Shown one piece after another: positions 11,011 through 22,606 of a stretch of DNA of 64,000 nucleotides. Location: NCBI RefSeq assembly GCF_030272615.1, contig NC_081412.1:667162352-667226351 (forward strand). The letters are read 5' to 3'. Within the stretch, counting starts at the first letter, position 1; each line of letters starts with the position of its first letter. The notes under the pieces are model-generated. The model was not told the origin of the DNA and ran no database searches. It saw only the letters and a list, made by a program, of their open reading frames with translations. The stretch is from Cryptomeria japonica. Taxonomy: Eukaryota; Streptophyta; Pinopsida; Cupressales; Cupressaceae. The translations under genes and the position numbers were made by a program.

Positions 11011-11893
11011 ACTACCCTAATTAGTATTGATCCATTTGGCATAGAGTTGGAAGACTCGACCCTGCCCTTTTAGGTGTGTTGGCCTATGTTTATGGATGCT
11101 AAATAGTGACAAGCATACTTGATTGACAAAGGATTGTTTCTCAAGGTTGAGTCTTTCTTTTGATTAACTATTATCGCTATGCTTTAAGCTTTTCAAAGCC
11201 CTGTGTCTCTATGTTGAGTATATATATGAATGAAACTTTTGAAACTCCTAAGAAGGTTATCAAAACATAAAAGCATAAGGATTGCATTCTATGTCATATT
11301 TGCTTATATGATTGTAATATGGCTTAATGGACTACTTTTCCTCTTAATCTTGAATATGCTTTGTCATCTCCCATTTGTTGTCACTGTTTTGATCTCCCTT
11401 AGTGCGTTCTTTTACTTGGTCTTGATTATCCTTCAAACCATAGGATACCTTGTGTATTCATTGATTTATTGATCATGACCGACTGCTCTTGTATCTACAT
11501 AGTCCTTATTTGCCGCACTGGACTCTCTTTGCTATTATAAGAGTCCTTTTGAAGAACTGTCTTTGGTCTTTCTGCTCAATACTATTGGTGTTTCTCTGAG
11601 GACTGAGCACTGTGCTTTTAGGTGTAAATAATGCATTTCCATTATCACCATTATAAGGTGTTGATTTACCCTTTAAAGATACTTCCTTCATAGCCCTGCA
11701 ACTGTTGTATTTTGGATTACAAAAGTCATTGTTTCCTTCTTGAATATGACTATCAAAAGCTTCTATTCTTGCAGCTTTGTCATTTCAAATACCTTGCACC
11801 ACTCTATTAGAAGCTTGTTCACTGTTTCTCTTCACTTTTCCTATCTAGGTGAAGATTATTTTTCTATCTTTTGACCTCCTTATCATTGCTAAG
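11011..11893. other. Non-coding continuation of element F
   Basis: AT-rich sequence with no supported gene. A hydrophobic open frame at 11230-11472 has no codon or motif support. The segment ends with CTAAG (11889-11893), which I read as the left target-site copy of solo LTR E. Confidence 0.4.
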
Positions 11894-12206
11894 TGTAAAG
11901 GGGGTAAAATAAACCCCTTTAGGAATCTTTCCCCAAGAAGGGAGAAAACCCCAAAGGTAATTTTCCTAAGGTTTTTGAGGTCTTTACATTCAAAAGAAGA
12001 AGTGGGAATCCATTAGATCCCAAAGTCTGAATACTTAATGGATTGAAAGGGGTTTGATTGGTTTTGATTGAATTAATTCCTCTTTTGTAATTAAAAATAT
12101 TGATTTTAAGTGAAGTGCTGAAAAATGAAGATACAAACACATGAACAGTAAGTTTTAGATATGGGATTCAATCATGCACCTGGAATTAAGAAATGTAAGT
12201 TGTGTA
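11894..12206 (-). repeat. Solo LTR E, 3' portion (part 1 of 3)
   Basis: The minus strand ends here with CCCCCTTTACA. Together with 21138-21464 and 32939-33478 it forms one minus-strand LTR of about 1.18 kb, split by elements C and D. The outer flanks are CTAAG on this side and ATAAG at 33479-33483, a 4/5 match expected for an old target duplication. No internal element sequence was found attached, hence a solo LTR. Confidence 0.5.
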
Positions 12207-13109
12207 TGTTGGCAATTAACACTCATTGGATTCATTTTGTTTTCATTTATGGCATCAAGATCAAATGAAAGTCGTATACTGGCACTAGGAGGCATATACC
12301 AGTAGATATCGGCTTTGGAGCATTCAGGACTACACCGACACCGACACCGGCATCAATACTTCATTGGAAGCCGACATCAAGGAGGATTTATTTAATAATT
12401 CATTTTGTAATTATTGTCAAGGCCGACATTGAATATATTTTGTAAATGTATTGTAAGCTGACATAAGGCATATTATTTTTAATGGGTATATAGGTCAGTC
12501 TGCTAGGTCATTTTGAAAGAGATGGGAGATATAGATGAGGTAGACATGAGATGGATATAGGAGAATATAGAAGAATTGTATAATGTAAAGTATATGTATG
12601 AAGATCATTTTCTATATGAATGTTATATCATTCAATGATCTATAGATAGCTTGGAAAGCATTCTTGGAGGAGAAGAGACACTGGTAGTAGTTCAGGGTTT
12701 ATGAACCGGTACAAAGCAGAGCTAGAACTGGAACTCTATTTGGCATAGTAGATGCATTCTTGAGTTCATTTTTAGTAATTTACTTTAGCAAAAAGATTGT
12801 AGTCGGTGGGGATCTTTAGTGATGAGCAGTATGCTCTGGGTAGTGTGCCTTCCTACATGTGCAGACCCCTATTATATGTAAGATCTTTTCATATGGCCAA
12901 TGAACTAATATTGTGGGTCACAAATCCCACCGTGGTTTTTCCTCTTTGATATTTTCCATGTATAAATTATGTGTGTTATAGTGTTCATTTATGTGGATGG
13001 TTTATTTGCTTATTGTTATATGTTTATTTGTTTACTGGTTTATATGTGTATGGTATAAAAGGATAAAATTTGTTCATACCAGCAGAACACTGATTCAACC
13101 CCCCCCCCC
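12207..13109 (+). repeat. 5' LTR of element C, main part
   Basis: Parallels 20204-21113 of the 3' LTR with scattered differences, up to an 11-base C-run at 13099-13109. The remaining 3' end of the LTR (C-run, CTCTCAGTGTTCTTGG and terminal CCAAAA) is found at 15215-15249 after an insertion. A TATA-like word GGGTATATAG is at 12484-12493; its counterpart in the 3' LTR is at 20487-20496. Confidence 0.85.
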
Positions 13110-15214
13110 TTGTTGTTCTCAAAAATGAGCAAACCAAGTTCACCAGCAATCTATCTATGGAATAGCCAACTTCATACAATGAAGAACTTCAGGGCTTGGA
13201 CAACATAACAAGGATATGAATCCTTCTACTCTTCAGGCTCTACAAAACCTAGGTGGGTGTACCTTTGATGCATTGACTCAGACCCATTACACACATATGG
13301 CAGCATCAACAATAAGCAGATGAATCTCAAAAGGCTTAACAACTAGGACGTTACTGCAGATGGGCTAGATCTACATTGAAATCTCAACTAAGTTGAAGCA
13401 TGAGAGAGGTGGAACAAATTACAACTACAAACATAAAAGCAAATGGATATTTGATATTAAAAATCTATGAGAATCCCTAGAATCTGCAAGACTAGTGCCT
13501 TATCCAAGGGCATAGAGTCATACATCAAACTGCAAATGAAAAACCTCTACTACAAATCCATCTTCATCATTAAATATTCCTGCATAAATGCATTACTTGT
13601 CTCATTCACAAAATCATCAGATCTTGAATAATATATCCCATCATCTATGATTGATTACATAGTTTACATTCTTCTTTGAAGAATACCTACAAACAATCAC
13701 AACAATCTCCTTGAGATAAAAAAAACTCCAGCCTCCTTGAGGATTTAATTTGTAACAAAGAAATATACATTCAAAGACAACTTTGTGTGAATTTATGCAT
13801 GCCTTACATACATATAAATCTACAAAAAGAAATACCTACAGCAAGAAAATATACTCCATTACTTGACAAAAGATAATATATTACAAACTTGGAAAAACTC
13901 AGAATTGGAAACCAAGATTATGGAGCCTTGCTCAAAAAAAATCTAGAACCCTTACAATGAGAAGAAACTCAGAATAAATAGGAAGAGAAGAAAATCAAAT
14001 TTCATCTCTGACCAAGACAACTGCCCAATCTTTCAGCATTAATTGCTCACACACTTGGCCTACAGAAAATCCTCTCTTTCTGATTGAAAAATAAATTCTA
14101 AGATCCCGAGGTAACTGCCCCAAAAATATTTGTCGTGGGTTACACTTGACTACAGAAATGGATTCCTCGGATCGAGAGCTTTCCAAGGATATACGACACT
14201 TGTATTTTCGGGCAAAAATAATCCATCAGCCATCAATCTCTCGAATGAGCACAACCAACTAGTCATTAATTTCTCAGGCATGTAGGTCAGTTATTTAATT
14301 CTTGCCTTTTCACTATAGTCTAAAACTATATTTAACTTTCTCTTTCCGCGTAAATTTCTGACACATGTCACCTATGGATTGGCTCATGAGTCCCTCTAGA
14401 CTCCACCTGTCCTACCACCTGAGCACGGACAGACCCACCACTTCCTTATCTCTTCCTTGCCTTAGACCTACATGCTCGTTGATTTGCCTGAGCTGCTTCC
14501 TCCCAACAGGTCCCACCACCGAACCTTGGTCTTATACCCTCTTCTCTACCATGTGGAACCCCCTGATTGGCTCTGGGGTCCATGTCTTGCCACCTCAGCA
14601 CAGCCTCACTAACCGCTGGAATGAAGCTCTTCATAACTGTTAGCCTTAATTGTCGGCCATAGTTCACCGCTAGTGGTTTGTCGCCATGTCGCAAGGAATA
14701 ACCGGTGTGCACCTTTATGTCATGGTATAGTGACAACCGTTGATCTTCCTCAGATCACCATCCGATCTACCAGACCTACTCGCTAGTTAGTTTGTCCTTC
14801 TGCTACAAAATTTGGGTGCTTTAAGATGCACACAGGGGGGGCCACCGGATCGCTAAGTAGCTCCTTGTCAAAATCTTGTAAGCTTTGACACTATGGATCC
14901 ATGTGACTATGCATTTAAATACAAAAATGCTCCTCCTATGGCCAATGTGGGATAAATGGTTCATACCTATCGACCTTGTTTCTTTTGTAATCCCAATTTG
15001 GTTCCCAAGTAGAAATGCCTTACACAGGCAGATTGCATTTATTTTGAAGTTTATTTTACCTTCCATCTACCACACAAGGGATTTAGCGATACACTTGCCA
15101 AATGAATTTGCCTGAAGGTTTTAATAGCCATGCCATACAATAGGTAAGGAGAATGCAAATGTCTTGTTTGAAATGGGCCTCTAAAATCATCAAAATTTTA
15201 TAGGTCCCAACACA
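13110..15214. other. 2.1-kb insertion inside the 5' LTR of element C, between C-runs
   Basis: The 3' LTR reads straight through a C-run into CTCTCAGTG, whereas the 5' LTR has 2.1 kb between two C-runs (13099-13109 and 15215-15225). The inserted piece begins TGTTGTTCTC (13111) and ends GGTCCCAACA (15212), ends that would suit a solo LTR. However, there is no clear 5-bp target duplication, only the duplicated C-run with CAA or CACA before it. No coding region is supported; an open minus frame at 13995-14186 shows no known motif. A stretch at 14400-14760 is more GC-rich than its surroundings. Confidence 0.55.
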
Positions 15215-15250
15215 CCCCCCCCCCCTCTCAGTGTTCTTGGATTCCAAAAA

Positions 15251-15271
15251 TTGGTATTAGAGCCTGATACC
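15251..15271 (+). promoter_or_regulatory. Primer-binding site of element C
   Basis: TTGGTATTAGAGCCTGATAC follows the LTR end by one base. It differs from the tRNA-iMet-type TGGTATCAGAGC at a single C-to-T position. Confidence 0.85.
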
Positions 15272-15302
15272 TTGGAAGAAGTTTAACAACTTGAAGAAGA
15301 TC

Positions 15303-16449
15303 ATGAAACCGAAATCTTTGAACATGGCTATGGAGAAGCAACTTGAGATGGCTCTTTAGGATTATGATACAGAAAGGATGAAGAACTTGAAATTGCAAGA
15401 AGAATTGAATTCTGCAAATGAATTCATTCTTATCTTGTAAGAAAGTTTATCATCTGCTCAAGCCAAGAGAAAAGAAATTTTGCAAAAACCGGATGATGAG
15501 GAGAAGAATGCACTTAAGGAACAATGTCAGAAACTAAGTCAAGCAAACATGCTCATGAAGAATGAAATGCAAGATCTGACTATATGCTTATCAAAAGATA
15601 TTGAGGACAGAAAGAAGAAGGAAGATAATCTTGTTTATCTTTGAAGAACAAATTTGATGAATGTGGCAAATTGACTCATGAAAATAATCTATTGAGAACT
15701 GATTTGGCACACTCCCGGAACAATGAACAGGAACTTGAAAGACAAATAACTACTCTGAGACATGATCTGACTACTATAAGTGAGTATAAAGAAAAGTTTA
15801 GGATCAACGTTGTATAGTTGGATGACCTATTGAAATGACAAAGACAAATTGATGATTCTAAAGGACTTGGATTTGTACAAGGTGAAAGCTCTAGTACTGC
15901 AAATGAAGATCAGACAACCGGTATGCAGAACTCATCAGAACACAGGAAATCGGTAAGGTAGTCTAATTATTATAAATTCAATGGTAGATGTTTTGTTTGC
16001 AATAAATTTGGGCATATGGCTAAACAAGGTAGAAATAAAGCAAATCAAAACTACAATTATGTTCCCGGTCAATGCACAAATTGCAAGAAATATGCTCATA
16101 GATCAGAAGATTGCAGAATGAATGTTAATTGCCATGCATGTGGAAAGTTTGGACATTTTGCTAATCATTGTAGGTCAAGAAATGCTATCGAATATGTCAA
16201 ATAAATTCTGAAGAACAATGTTACATATTATGCATGCAACAAAATAGGTCATATTGCTAAGTATTGTAGAAGCAAGACTCAACTAGTTAGTAATAATAAA
16301 GATAATGAGAAAGGAAAGAAGAAGGTAGATGAAATACAACAAGATCACACCAAGAGATGGGTTAGGAAATCTGAAGAACCAAATGGAGATGGATCTACAC
16401 TGGTAGAACAGAGTGTTCCTCCACCAGCAGGAAATTCCATTGGTAACTA
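15303..16449 (+). pseudogene. Gag-like ORF with coiled coil and multiple CCHC knuckles (element C)
   Basis: The reading starts at ATG 15303 (MKPKSLNMAMEKQLEMAL), 32 bp after the primer site. It passes through a long coiled-coil region (NALKEQCQKLSQANMLMKN, EDRKKKED) with stops and one frameshift near 15640. It then gives a run of zinc knuckles: CFVCNKFGHMAKQ (last Cys lost), CTNCKKYAHRSEDC, CHACGKFGHFANHC (open at 16016-16204) and CNKIGHIAKYC, ending in a basic tail at 16449. Such knuckles bind RNA in the nucleocapsid part of Gag. The usual copia UBN2 core is not recognisable; coiled coil takes its place. Elements J and C share this layout. Broken by at least four stops. Confidence 0.75.
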
Positions 16450-16790
16450 AAGCATAAGCCTTAGGGATTGGAAAAGTCATTGAAAAATCTTGCATATTAT
16501 CCCGGAAGAGATCTCGATAATTGTGTTCATCATTGATGAAGGTTCACCTGACACAAGACTATGAAACCGGCATCCGTAGGGTTGTTGGTGAAGAATTTAT
16601 TACAAAAAACTAGGGTTTTATTCAATGATAAAAGAGGTTAAGTGAATTCATTTTCACTCACCGATCATTCAAGAATTCAGAGGAAAGAAAAGGCAAGTTA
16701 AGAGTGAGCAAAAGCATTGTGAAAGGATTTCTAGCAATTATCTAAAGCACTCAATCTTCCACCAGCGTTCACTTTCAGGTATTCTTTGAA

Positions 16791-19700
16791 ATGGCATCTG
16801 GATCTTCAGGTCCTTCTTTCATTGCAAATCTCACCATTGTTGAATTCAAGGATAGGTTAAGGCCAGTATTCAAGGAGGTTCCTAAAATTGCTAAAAAGGA
16901 AGACTCTGCGGGAGCATTTTATAGGATTCCTGATGGTGTGATGTATGTTGAAGATGTGAGGGAATACATTCACTGCACCCTAGAGGATCTGGGCACATAG
17001 GACATCAAAAGCATGTATCAAACTATGATACTGGGAGACTCTGGAACCATCAAACTGGAATACAAAGAAATTGAGGATCTAGGGTTAACCGGTATTCTAT
17101 ACATACCAGAATTCAAAGATGATGTTATCAGATACATTCTGAGAAGGGTTAACAATGAATTTATTTGGCTGGATAGGCCTTATATGATCACGAAGGAGGC
17201 TATACAAGTAGTCACTGGCTTACCCAAGGTTGGACAAGAACCTAGCAAGAAAGTTTCCAACAATGAGGTTGAAAAACTCACTAGTGCAACTTTTGATAGT
17301 AGATCAATGAGTATAAGCACAATCACCGACACTGATGTAAAATTTGCAATCATGATAATAGGTTACAAGGTAACTCAATCCAACCGATTGAATTCTATTG
17401 CTAGTTGATGCATTCATGTTGCATATCAGATGTTGAGAAATAATTTAAAGTGTAATTTATGTTAATGGATGAGGAGTGAATTGATGTTGAACCTTAGTAA
17501 GATCAAAGGAGTCAAGAAAGGAACTTTTAGATATGGAAATTTGATTGTTTGTTTAATGATTTACTTCCTGATTGAGATACCTAGTCTAGGGAAGAAGCAT
17601 TGGGCTCATGAAATACTGGTATGTATGCAAATCAAGGAAGCAATCACCAGTCTTGGTACTGGCAGAGATGAGAAACTTTGGGGTAATTTCCAAACATTCC
17701 AAGAAAACATGAGGCAAAGGGAGAGAATATCAAAGAACATTGTGGAGAAGTATTCCATTGATATCTGTTTTATGGTAAAAACTGACGAAACTCTTATGGA
17801 AGCAGTTGAACCAAGGACAATATGGGTTGAAAATCTTGGATATGAGGTAGATTACAACATTTTTTAACTCTATGCAAAAATGTTGTTAGATGCCCCATTA
17901 GATGATAAAATAGAGCATTTTGGTACAGCAGGAGAGAAGGCTCTTGAAATGAAAACCAGTTTTAACAGGAAGAGAAGAGAGAAGAAAATAGAAAAGATGT
18001 TTGCATATGTACAAGATGTAATTCATAAGATAGACACTCAACTGGGTTCTAGATCCAAACAAGCAGCTAAACTGGCAAAGGCTAGTACTGCAAAAGTAAA
18101 GAAGCCTGAAGCTCTCATTACCCCTATCACTTCTGATTCTGACCCTGAGGATAATGAACCTCTCAGTTTCAGAAGGGTACAAAGGAAGAAAGTGGTACAA
18201 CCACCAGTAGAGCAGAAGAAGGCAGAGCCTAGGAGGAGACTTGTTAGAAAGGCAACTAAGCCTACTGCACCTCCACCACCGGCAAGGAATCCTATGCAAA
18301 AGAGGAAACCAGTCACATCTACACCGGAAACCATAAGCAAAAAGAAGAAGGGTGATGATACTGAAATCGGTAAGACCACAATGACCTGCATTGAGCTTAT
18401 TGATGAAATTACAAAAGATGGAATATTGAAAAATATATCTCAGTATCATGAAGACAGAAGGATATGAGAAAAATGAAATAGAAGAGGCTATTTTGTTGTA
18501 TATAGACATTTATAAGAAATACTTAGTTGAAATTTTGAAGGAGATACCTTTATCCTTGTATAATAAACTTGAGGCTAGAAGACTTGACATTGTCAAGAGA
18601 GATAGAGAGATTAAGGAAGTAGTACTTTTGGAAATGTGTGGTGTTGTAAATAATGAGCAAATGAAAAGATGCATAGATGTTGCAAATAGGATAGTTTTCA
18701 GTAGTAAACCCTGATAGATAAGCCTTATGATAGGGAGAGTAAATGAGGTGATAAATAAGACTAGTAAGGGATGGACCAAATTCTTTCAGAAAAAACCCAG
18801 ATTTTCTCACATCTCAAGAAGAATTTGCAAGGGCAACAACTTCCACCATTCCTGACAAATCAAAAGGGAAAGGTATTTTGGGCAGTTCAACTCCAATTTT
18901 GACACAACCAACAATAACTATAGATATTCAGACACAACCGAAAAAATAAAGGAGAGTGTACAGTTTGTACCAGCACAGACCATTTTTTAGCAAGGCAATG
19001 TACATGACGCTATAAATATTATGGATAATACTCCACCAACAGTAACTGACACTGCACCAAGTGGTGAATCCATCAGTGCAAAAGAGGTTGAGGAGGACAA
19101 GGTAAAAGCAATTGAGTCCATACCGGCAGTTAAAATTGATTCCCCAGCAAAGGTTTTGGTAATTGACACTTCTCGAATTGAGAAGAAATCAGTCTCTGAG
19201 TTGAGTCCAACTGAATTGATGATGATGGCTACTCAAAAATTACTGAAGGAAGGTACTATAGATAAAGGAATAACTGATCAATCAGTCACAGTGTTGCACA
19301 GACTGATACTTGACTGTAAGATTGAAGATGGAGCAAGCCCTTTCGGTAAGCTCAAGACTCTAACAAAGCATATCTCTAACAATTTTCAGTCTCTGAGGCA
19401 GATTGCAGACCAACGGGCTTTGGAAAAATGCACAGTAGCTAAAAGGATAGCTTTTGATCATATCACAAATACAAAGAACAATAAAATTGAGGACAAACTT
19501 ATTCCTATTGAGGTTTGTTTAAAAAAATGTACAAATATCTACAGAGTGTGTTGTAACATAGAAATTCTTACAGCTAATGTAGATAGCAGATTAAAGGAGT
19601 TATATGATAAGATAGCTAAAATTGCTAATTCTTTTGATGGATTAATTCCACTGACCACATCTATTGATGGACAAATTTTGTCCTTGGAGAACCAATTTTT

Positions 19701-19983
19701 TGCTTTTGAGAAGGAGAGAGATAAAATCATGTGAAGAGAAAAAAGTCTAAGAGGACTGGTAAGTCCCAGATTAGATTCATTGGGTGTTCATAAGAGAGAG
19801 TGCATGGACATGATAGCTAACCCCACACTAGAAGATGTCAAAGGGAAGGAAACACTTGCCCACTTACTAAGTGGACTAGCATCCATTTCTGAAACTTTTA
19901 AAACCGGCTGGGATAAATATCTTCAGTTATTGGAAACGACATACCTAGAAATCTTGAAGATGGTTAAGCTCCAACGAAACTAA
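16791..19983 (+). pseudogene. Long extra ORF of element C, unknown function
   Basis: Open pieces 16791-17000, 17013-17408, 17469-17867 and 17880-18467 all lie in one frame. Pieces 18448-18714, 19021-19734 and 19780-19983 lie in a second frame, so this was one ORF of about 1,060 codons broken by stops and one frameshift near 18450. It starts MASGSSGPSFIANLTIVEFK. The N-terminal third looks globular (for example NNEFIWLDRPYMITKEAIQV). The middle is basic and rich in Pro, Lys and Arg (ARNPMQKRKPVTSTPE), possibly nucleic-acid binding or nuclear targeting. The C-terminal part is helical. I recognise no family. It ends about 210 bp before the polypurine tract. At least two of the stops (TAG 16997, TGA 17406) fit C-to-T changes of CAG and CGA. 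Confidence 0.7.
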
Positions 19984-20191
19984 CAGTATTCATTTATTCT
20001 TTTGTTCTAAAATTCTTTCAATTCTTTCACCAGTCTTTGGCATTAATTTCAAAGGGGGGATATGTATATAAGTGAAAAATACTAGATAAAAACACATGGG
20101 AAGGATATCAAGATATCAGAAGAAATGTATTGCTCAGGGGGAGCATACCGGCAGGGAATCCATTGTTCACATGAGTGTTGTCATCAATGCC

Positions 20192-20203
20192 AAAGAGGGA
20201 GAT
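20192..20203 (+). promoter_or_regulatory. Polypurine tract of element C
   Basis: AAAGAGGGAGAT directly before the LTR start TGTTGG at 20204. Confidence 0.88.
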
Positions 20204-21137
20204 TGTTGGCAATTGACACTCATTGGATTCATTTTGTTGTCATTGATGGCAACAAGATCATATGGAAGTCATATACCATCTCTAGGAGGCATATACTGGT
20301 AGATACCGGCTTTGGAGCATTCAGGGCTACACCGGCACCGACACCGGCACTGACATCAATACTTCATTGGAAGCCGACATCAAGGAGGATTTATTTAATA
20401 AATCAATTTGTAATTATTGTCGAGGCCGAAAATGAATATCTTTTGTAAATGTATTGTAAGCTGACATAAGGCATATTATTTGTAATGGGTATATAGGTCA
20501 GTCTGCTAGGTCATTTTGAAAGAGATGGAAGATATAACTAAGATAGACATGATATGGATATAGGAGAATATAGCAAAACTGTATAATGCGAAGTATATGT
20601 ATGAAGATCATTTTGTATGTGAATGTTATATCATGCAATGATTTGTAGATAGCTTGGAAAGCATTCTTCGAGGAGAAGAGATATCGGTAGTAGTTTAGGG
20701 TTTATGAACCGGTACAGAGCAGAGCTAGAACTAAAACTCTATTTGGCATAGCAGATGCATTCATGAGTTCATTTTTTAGTAATTTACTTTAGCAAAAAGT
20801 TTGTAGTTAGTGAGGCTCTTTAGTGATGAGCAGTATGCTCTAAGCAATGTCCCTTCCTTCATGTGCACGCTCCTATTATATGTAAGATCTTTTCATATGG
20901 CCAGTGAACTGATATCGTGGGTCACAAATCCCACCATGGTTTTTCCTCTTTGAGGTTTTCCACGTATAAATTTTGTGTGTTATGGTGTTCATTTATGTGG
21001 ATGGTATATTTGCTTCTTGTTATATATTTATTTTTTTACCAGTTTATATGTGTATGGTATAAAAGGATAGAATATGTTCATACCAACAGAACATTGATTC
21101 ACCCCCCCCCCACTCTCAGTGTTCTTAGATCCCAACA
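20204..21137 (+). repeat. 3' LTR of element C
   Basis: 934 bp, TGTTGGCAATTG at the start and GATCCCAACA at the end, so the two ends are inverted repeats. It contains short 'accggcaccgacaccggc' tandem words near 20330, TATA-like GGGTATATAG (20487-20496), and a C-run followed by ACTCTCAGTG near the end. Confidence 0.88.
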
Positions 21138-21464
21138 GTGTCGGATCTGCTCCCCGAAAATCTTGCAAAATTGTCGGGACTAGGATGCGGTCTCCTGGTC
21201 CTCCAAATTTTTTGATCATCAAAAAGGGTCATTCCGCCTCTACAAACAAAGCTTATTCCAAGAAGAATAGAAGCGCATCTATTTTCTACACACAAAAAGA
21301 AAGGGAAATGTGTTGGGAATAGGGGTTTTCCTTAGGTCAAACCTCATTTTTTGAATTAACCAAGAAATTGAACTGATAAATGTAACGACTGAAAGTAAAG
21401 AATATCCTTTTGAGGGAGATGCTAATATATGACTAAAAATTGAAGTATGATAGCTCCTTGTAAA
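21138..21464 (-). repeat. Solo LTR E, middle portion (part 2 of 3)
   Basis: Lies between element C (ends 21137) and the left target duplication GTAAA (21460-21464) of element D. On the minus strand it has phrases similar to B's LTR (GACCAGGAGACCGCATCC, then TAGTCCCGACAATTTT), which is why I assign it to a Ty3/gypsy LTR. No gene. Confidence 0.55.
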
Positions 21465-22258
21465 TGTTTATGGTGAAAATGGAAACAACAATATTGAAAG
21501 ACTAAATGAATTCAACCACAAAACCCTAGCCTAACAACAACAAAGATCCACCATAACATATGAAGATTACCTAAGAAAATGCAAATCAAATGAAATCACA
21601 AAGATTATACCATTGCATGTCCAATAGGGTTTGGATCTCCATTCTTCCTATCTCCATTGATCTTGCTTGATATATTTGCTCTTAGATTTTATATGTGCAC
21701 AAGAGCTCAACAAAGAACGGAAATGTGGTTGCAAGTAGGCTTGATTGCATATGCAAGTTTGAAAGCGTAATGTAGTCGAGTAATCATCAGGGCTGAATGC
21801 ATAGTGAGGGCTTGATAATGAAGGAAGCATCTCCTTATATAGAAGACACCATAAGAAATGGAGGGATAAGATTGAGAGGTGTAAAAGAGGTCAGCTATGA
21901 TTAGAGGGTAGGGAAAGAAAATAATAAAATAATGAGAGAGGTAGATAGTGTATGAATTAAGAGATGAATGACATATGTCATGGGTAGAAAAGGCTAATGA
22001 ATTAATTAAATAAATAAAGATTTATTTAATTAATAGAAGAATAAGGATCAATTAAATAAAGAAGATATTTATTTAATTTAAGAAAAGGGTAATTTAAATA
22101 AATAAATGTATTTATTTAAATGAGAAATAAGGCTAGAAGAGGGTAAATGAATTAATTAAATAAATAAAGATTTATTCAATTAATAGAAGAATTAGGATAA
22201 AATAATTAAATAAATAAAATATTTATTTAATTAGACTAGACAATTTTAGGTGTCTATA
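21465..22258 (-). repeat. 3' LTR of element D
   Basis: 794 bp, same length as the partner at 32140-32933, with few visible differences. A TATA-like box reads CTATATAAGG on the minus strand (21833-21842). The U3 part is dominated by AT-rich inverted repeats (see 22001-22232). Confidence 0.9.
22001..22232. repeat. Cluster of AT-rich inverted repeats in LTR U3 (element D)
   Basis: Several adjoining palindromes. The clearest has 15-nt arms ATTAATTAAATAAAT (22001-22015) and ATTTATTTAATTAAT (22020-22034) around AAAG. Others use AATTAAATAAA/TTTATTTAATT and ATTTAAATAAATA/TATTTATTTAAAT. The same set recurs in the partner LTR at about 32676-32907. Low complexity (A/T only) makes chance pairing easier, but the full-length arms are notable. 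Confidence 0.75.
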
Positions 22259-22272
22259 TTTTGCCCCTCTTT
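22259..22272 (-). promoter_or_regulatory. Polypurine tract of element D
   Basis: The minus strand reads AAAGAGGGGCAAAA directly before the 3' LTR start TATAGACACC. This fixes the element orientation. Confidence 0.85.
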
Positions 22273-22508
22273 GAGACAAAGCAGCTTGTCGCGTTGTTTC
22301 AAAGAAGATAAGATGAACTGATACAAAGTTGCCCCAAGATGGGAATGATATGCCCCCTCGAGAGATTGGATGAAAAAGTTTGGAAAGATCACAAACAATC
22401 TCTTGATAAGAAACAAAGGCTGGAATGGACTGACAAGACAGAATAGAGTGACAAAGTCACAAGATAAAGAAGACTGACTCGGGAAATGAGGGCTAGGGCT
22501 AGGGCAGT

Positions 22509-22519
22509 CTATAAAATAG
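22509..22519 (+). promoter_or_regulatory. TATA-like box for the antisense PMD gene in D
   Basis: CTATAAAATAG lies 88-98 bp before the ATG at 22607, on the strand opposite to the element. A CA-rich stretch about 30-55 bp further on (catcctcattgtcatcc) is a plausible start region. Inferred from sequence only. Confidence 0.55.
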
Positions 22520-22606
22520 ACCACGAGGGGAAAACATCCTCATTGTCATCCACACATCCAAGAGATCAGAGTGTAGAGCGAAATAGAGCAGCAGCAGTCA
22601 GCAGCA

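Larger units (their letters stand above)
12207..21137 (+). mobile_element. Non-autonomous LTR element C (gag plus long extra ORF, no pol)
   Basis: Boundaries: both LTRs start TGTTGGCAATT (12207 and 20204), the 3' LTR ends CCCAACA (21137), and flanks are GTGTA (12202-12206) and GTGTC (21138-21142), a one-mismatch 5-bp target duplication. Internal order: primer site (15251), gag-like ORF with CCHC motifs (15303-16449), one very long extra ORF (16791-19983), polypurine tract (20192), 3' LTR. No protease, RT, RNase H or integrase motif exists, so it would need enzymes from another element. The 5' LTR is interrupted by about 2.1 kb (13110-15214). Confidence 0.82.

Noticed and set aside
11230-11472. 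80-codon hydrophobic ORF resembling a membrane protein
   Set aside because: T-rich sequence gives hydrophobic codons by chance; no motif, no neighbouring gene, sits in a degraded repeat.
14365-15115. Open frames in the GC-richer part of the insert in C's 5' LTR
   Set aside because: Short, on both strands, no recognisable domain and no supporting start or splice context.
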